In this document: piece by piece, positions 11,959 to 13,413 of the stretch | Position numbering within the stretch: the stretch's first letter is position 1 | Layout of the letters: each line of letters opens with the position of its first letter | DNA from: Minisyncoccota bacterium | GTDB lineage: Bacteria > Patescibacteriota > Microgenomatia > UBA1400 > PJMF01 | Assembly (NCBI GenBank): GCA_012799795.1 | Contig: JAAZKO010000037.1 | Span: forward strand, 1 to 13,413 | DNA: 13,413 bases | Direction of reading: 5' to 3' | Notes under the pieces: generated by a model | The model's database searches: none | The model's input: only the letters and a program-made list of their open reading frames with translations | What the model was told of the DNA's origin: nothing | Position numbers and translations under genes: made by a program

Positions 11959-13413
11959 GCGTTAATTAGCCCACATTTTTTATATTTTAAACCTGATCCG
12001 CAAGGACAAGGATCATTGCGACCAATTTTTTCAGATTTAACTGGGGGATTGTTGACTGGAGCCTGTCTGTTGGTTTGCGAAGCAGAATTATTATTTGTAG
12101 CAGCTAAAATTTTAGCCAAGTCATTGCTATCACCAACAATTTTTTTTGCCTGGGGGTTTGTGCTTCTTTTCTGACTTGGATCCTGACTAACTGCTTCCAT
12201 TAAACTAGCCGCTCGTGGATCAACTTTTCCTAATTGGATGTTTTGAGGCATGGCTGTTTCTTGAACCATTGGCTGAATCCTAAAAATCCTGGCAGCAATA
12301 GTGCTTTGAATGTTGCTAATTAGATCCTCAAACATTTTAAATGCTTCTCTTTTATATTCAGATAAAACCGTATTTTTATCACCACGCAGCCAAATACCCT
12401 GTCGTAAATCCTCAATCATGTCGAGGTGATCCATCCACTTTTCGTCAATGGTTGATAAGATTACAAATTTTTCTAACTCGCGCATCAGCGCTTCGCCACT
12501 TTTATCTTCCCTTAATTCATAGGTTTGATTAACCACCTTCATCAATTGCTCCAATAAAAGTTCCGGATCAGTTTCTTTAGTAATTTTTTTATTCAATCCT
12601 CGTTGAGAAGCTTCATCAAAAGGAATAATCTTAATAAAATCTTTAATAATTAAATCGTAAGTATTTGAGTCTGGATCTTCAAAAGCCAAACGATTGCTCA
12701 GTGAAAAACTCAATTCCTGTTTAACATAATCTAGAATTTGCTCTTTTAAGGTGGTTTCCTGACCGCTCATATCAATAATGGGATTGGCCAATTGATCATC
12801 ACTATCAGAACTATTAATACTGATTGTAGCTACTTCCAAAAGCCGACGCCTTCTGGCATATATAATTTCACGATGCTTATTCATCACGTCATCAAAATCA
12901 ACCAAACGCTTGCGTTGATCAAAAAAGAATGATTCAACTTTTGTTTGAGCTGATTCGATGGCCTTACTTACCATTTTATTTTCAATGGCTTGCTGTTCTT
13001 CAATTTTTAAGAAAGTCATCACTTTAGCAATTTGCTCACCACCAAAAATACGCATTATTTCATCATCAAGTGACACAAAAAATTGAGAACTACCCGGATC
13101 ACCCTGTCGACCAGCTCGACCTCGCAACTGATTGTCGATACGTCGAGATTCATGGCGCTCAGTACCCACAATCGCCAAACCCCCAACTTCCACAACTTTT
13201 TTGTGTGCTTGCTTCCAATCTTTTAAGGCCTGAGCATATTCCTTCAATTTATAATTAGCTGGATTAATTGAGCTGGGTAAGTCCAAATCTCTAAAAGCAG
13301 CTGGGATTTTACTTTTCTTTTTACTTAACTGGCTTTTTGTAAAATCTTTCAATTCTGGTTTGGCTCCACCCAAAACAATATCTACCCCTCTACCAGCAAT
13401 ATTAGTGGCAACA
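11940..13413 (-). CDS. secA: SecA translocase ATPase, C-terminal part (5' end outside window)
   Basis: SecA drives protein export through SecYEG using ATP. The window holds the last 490 codons; the start lies beyond the right edge. The frame stays open to the edge and begins inside helicase motif region VATNIAGRGVDIVLGG (TTG at 13373 is an internal leucine). GTERHESRRIDNQLRGRAGR follows at visible residues 83-102, then GDPGSSQFFVSL, the helical scaffold, and the two-helix finger region with DEKWMDHLDMIEDLRQGI. After LRQGIWLRG the usual YAQKDP-type segment is replaced by DKNTVLS, one residue shorter than in E. coli. A polar linker leads to the zinc-binding tail NDPCPCGSGLKYKKCG, where the fourth ligand usually found next to the third cysteine (Cys or His) is missing. 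mutM follows 62 bases downstream on the same strand. Confidence 0.97.
   Translation of the reverse strand, partial: VATNIAGRGVDIVLGGAKPELKDFTKSQLSKKKSKIPAAFRDLDLPSSINPANYKLKEYAQALKDWKQAHKKVVEVGGLAIVGTERHESRRIDNQLRGRAGRQGDPGSSQFFVSLDDEIMRIFGGEQIAKVMTFLKIEEQQAIENKMVSKAIESAQTKVESFFFDQRKRLVDFDDVMNKHREIIYARRRRLLEVATISINSSDSDDQLANPIIDMSGQETTLKEQILDYVKQELSFSLSNRLAFEDPDSNTYDLIIKDFIKIIPFDEASQRGLNKKITKETDPELLLEQLMKVVNQTYELREDKSGEALMRELEKFVILSTIDEKWMDHLDMIEDLRQGIWLRGDKNTVLSEYKREAFKMFEDLISNIQSTIAARIFRIQPMVQETAMPQNIQLGKVDPRAASLMEAVSQDPSQKRSTNPQAKKIVGDSNDLAKILAATNNNSASQTNRQAPVNNPPVKSEKIGRNDPCPCGSGLKYKKCGLINAKEHRA

Noticed and set aside
11911..12174. Plus-strand open frames opposite secA (here and at 12341-12532 and 13070-13258)
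   Set aside because: All are antisense to strongly conserved SecA coding sequence and show no independent gene signals.

Overview
The window is a compact, AT-rich piece of bacterial chromosome that carries mostly housekeeping genes. Small intergenic gaps, stop/start overlaps, a GatCAB amidotransferase, a LemA-HtpX pair, a transketolase split into two polypeptides and several starts without a Shine-Dalgarno sequence together suggest a streamlined genome. This is most likely a Candidate Phyla Radiation (Patescibacteria) organism, but that is inferred from gene style and not from a phylogenetic marker. UGA ends the N-terminal transketolase gene, and the other frames stay open at full family length under the standard bacterial code, so a UGA-glycine code is not indicated.

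Layout. 1-237 has no supported gene. 238-792 (minus) encodes an unrecognised 184-residue helical protein whose start codon lies one base beyond the CCA end of a tRNA-Asp(GTC) gene (794-870, minus). A promoter at 889-917 (minus) probably drives both. Divergently, lemA and htpX form a small plus-strand membrane-quality-control unit (976-2516). gatC-gatA-gatB (2571-5608) follow as a tight operon for the transamidation route to Gln-tRNA and/or Asn-tRNA. Next come dnaE (replicative polymerase alpha subunit, 5664-9125) and, 3 bases later, the two transketolase halves (9129-11002). The C-terminal transketolase gene converges with mutM (minus, 10999-11877) on one shared CTAG that gives both stop codons. 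Upstream of mutM on the minus strand is the C-terminal part of secA, which runs off the right edge.

How the genes relate. The plus-strand block supplies protein quality control (LemA/HtpX), translation substrate supply (GatCAB), replication (DnaE) and pentose phosphate interconversion (transketolase). The minus strand carries export (SecA) and base-excision repair (MutM). No convincing rho-independent terminator, mobile element, CRISPR array or phage gene was seen.

No new multi-gene system is evident. The points worth a second look are small: near-leaderless starts at gatC and dnaE, a tRNA fused almost directly to an orphan coding gene, substitutions in catalytic motifs of GatA and transketolase, an altered SecA zinc-binding tail, and an intact set of PHP metal ligands in DnaE.
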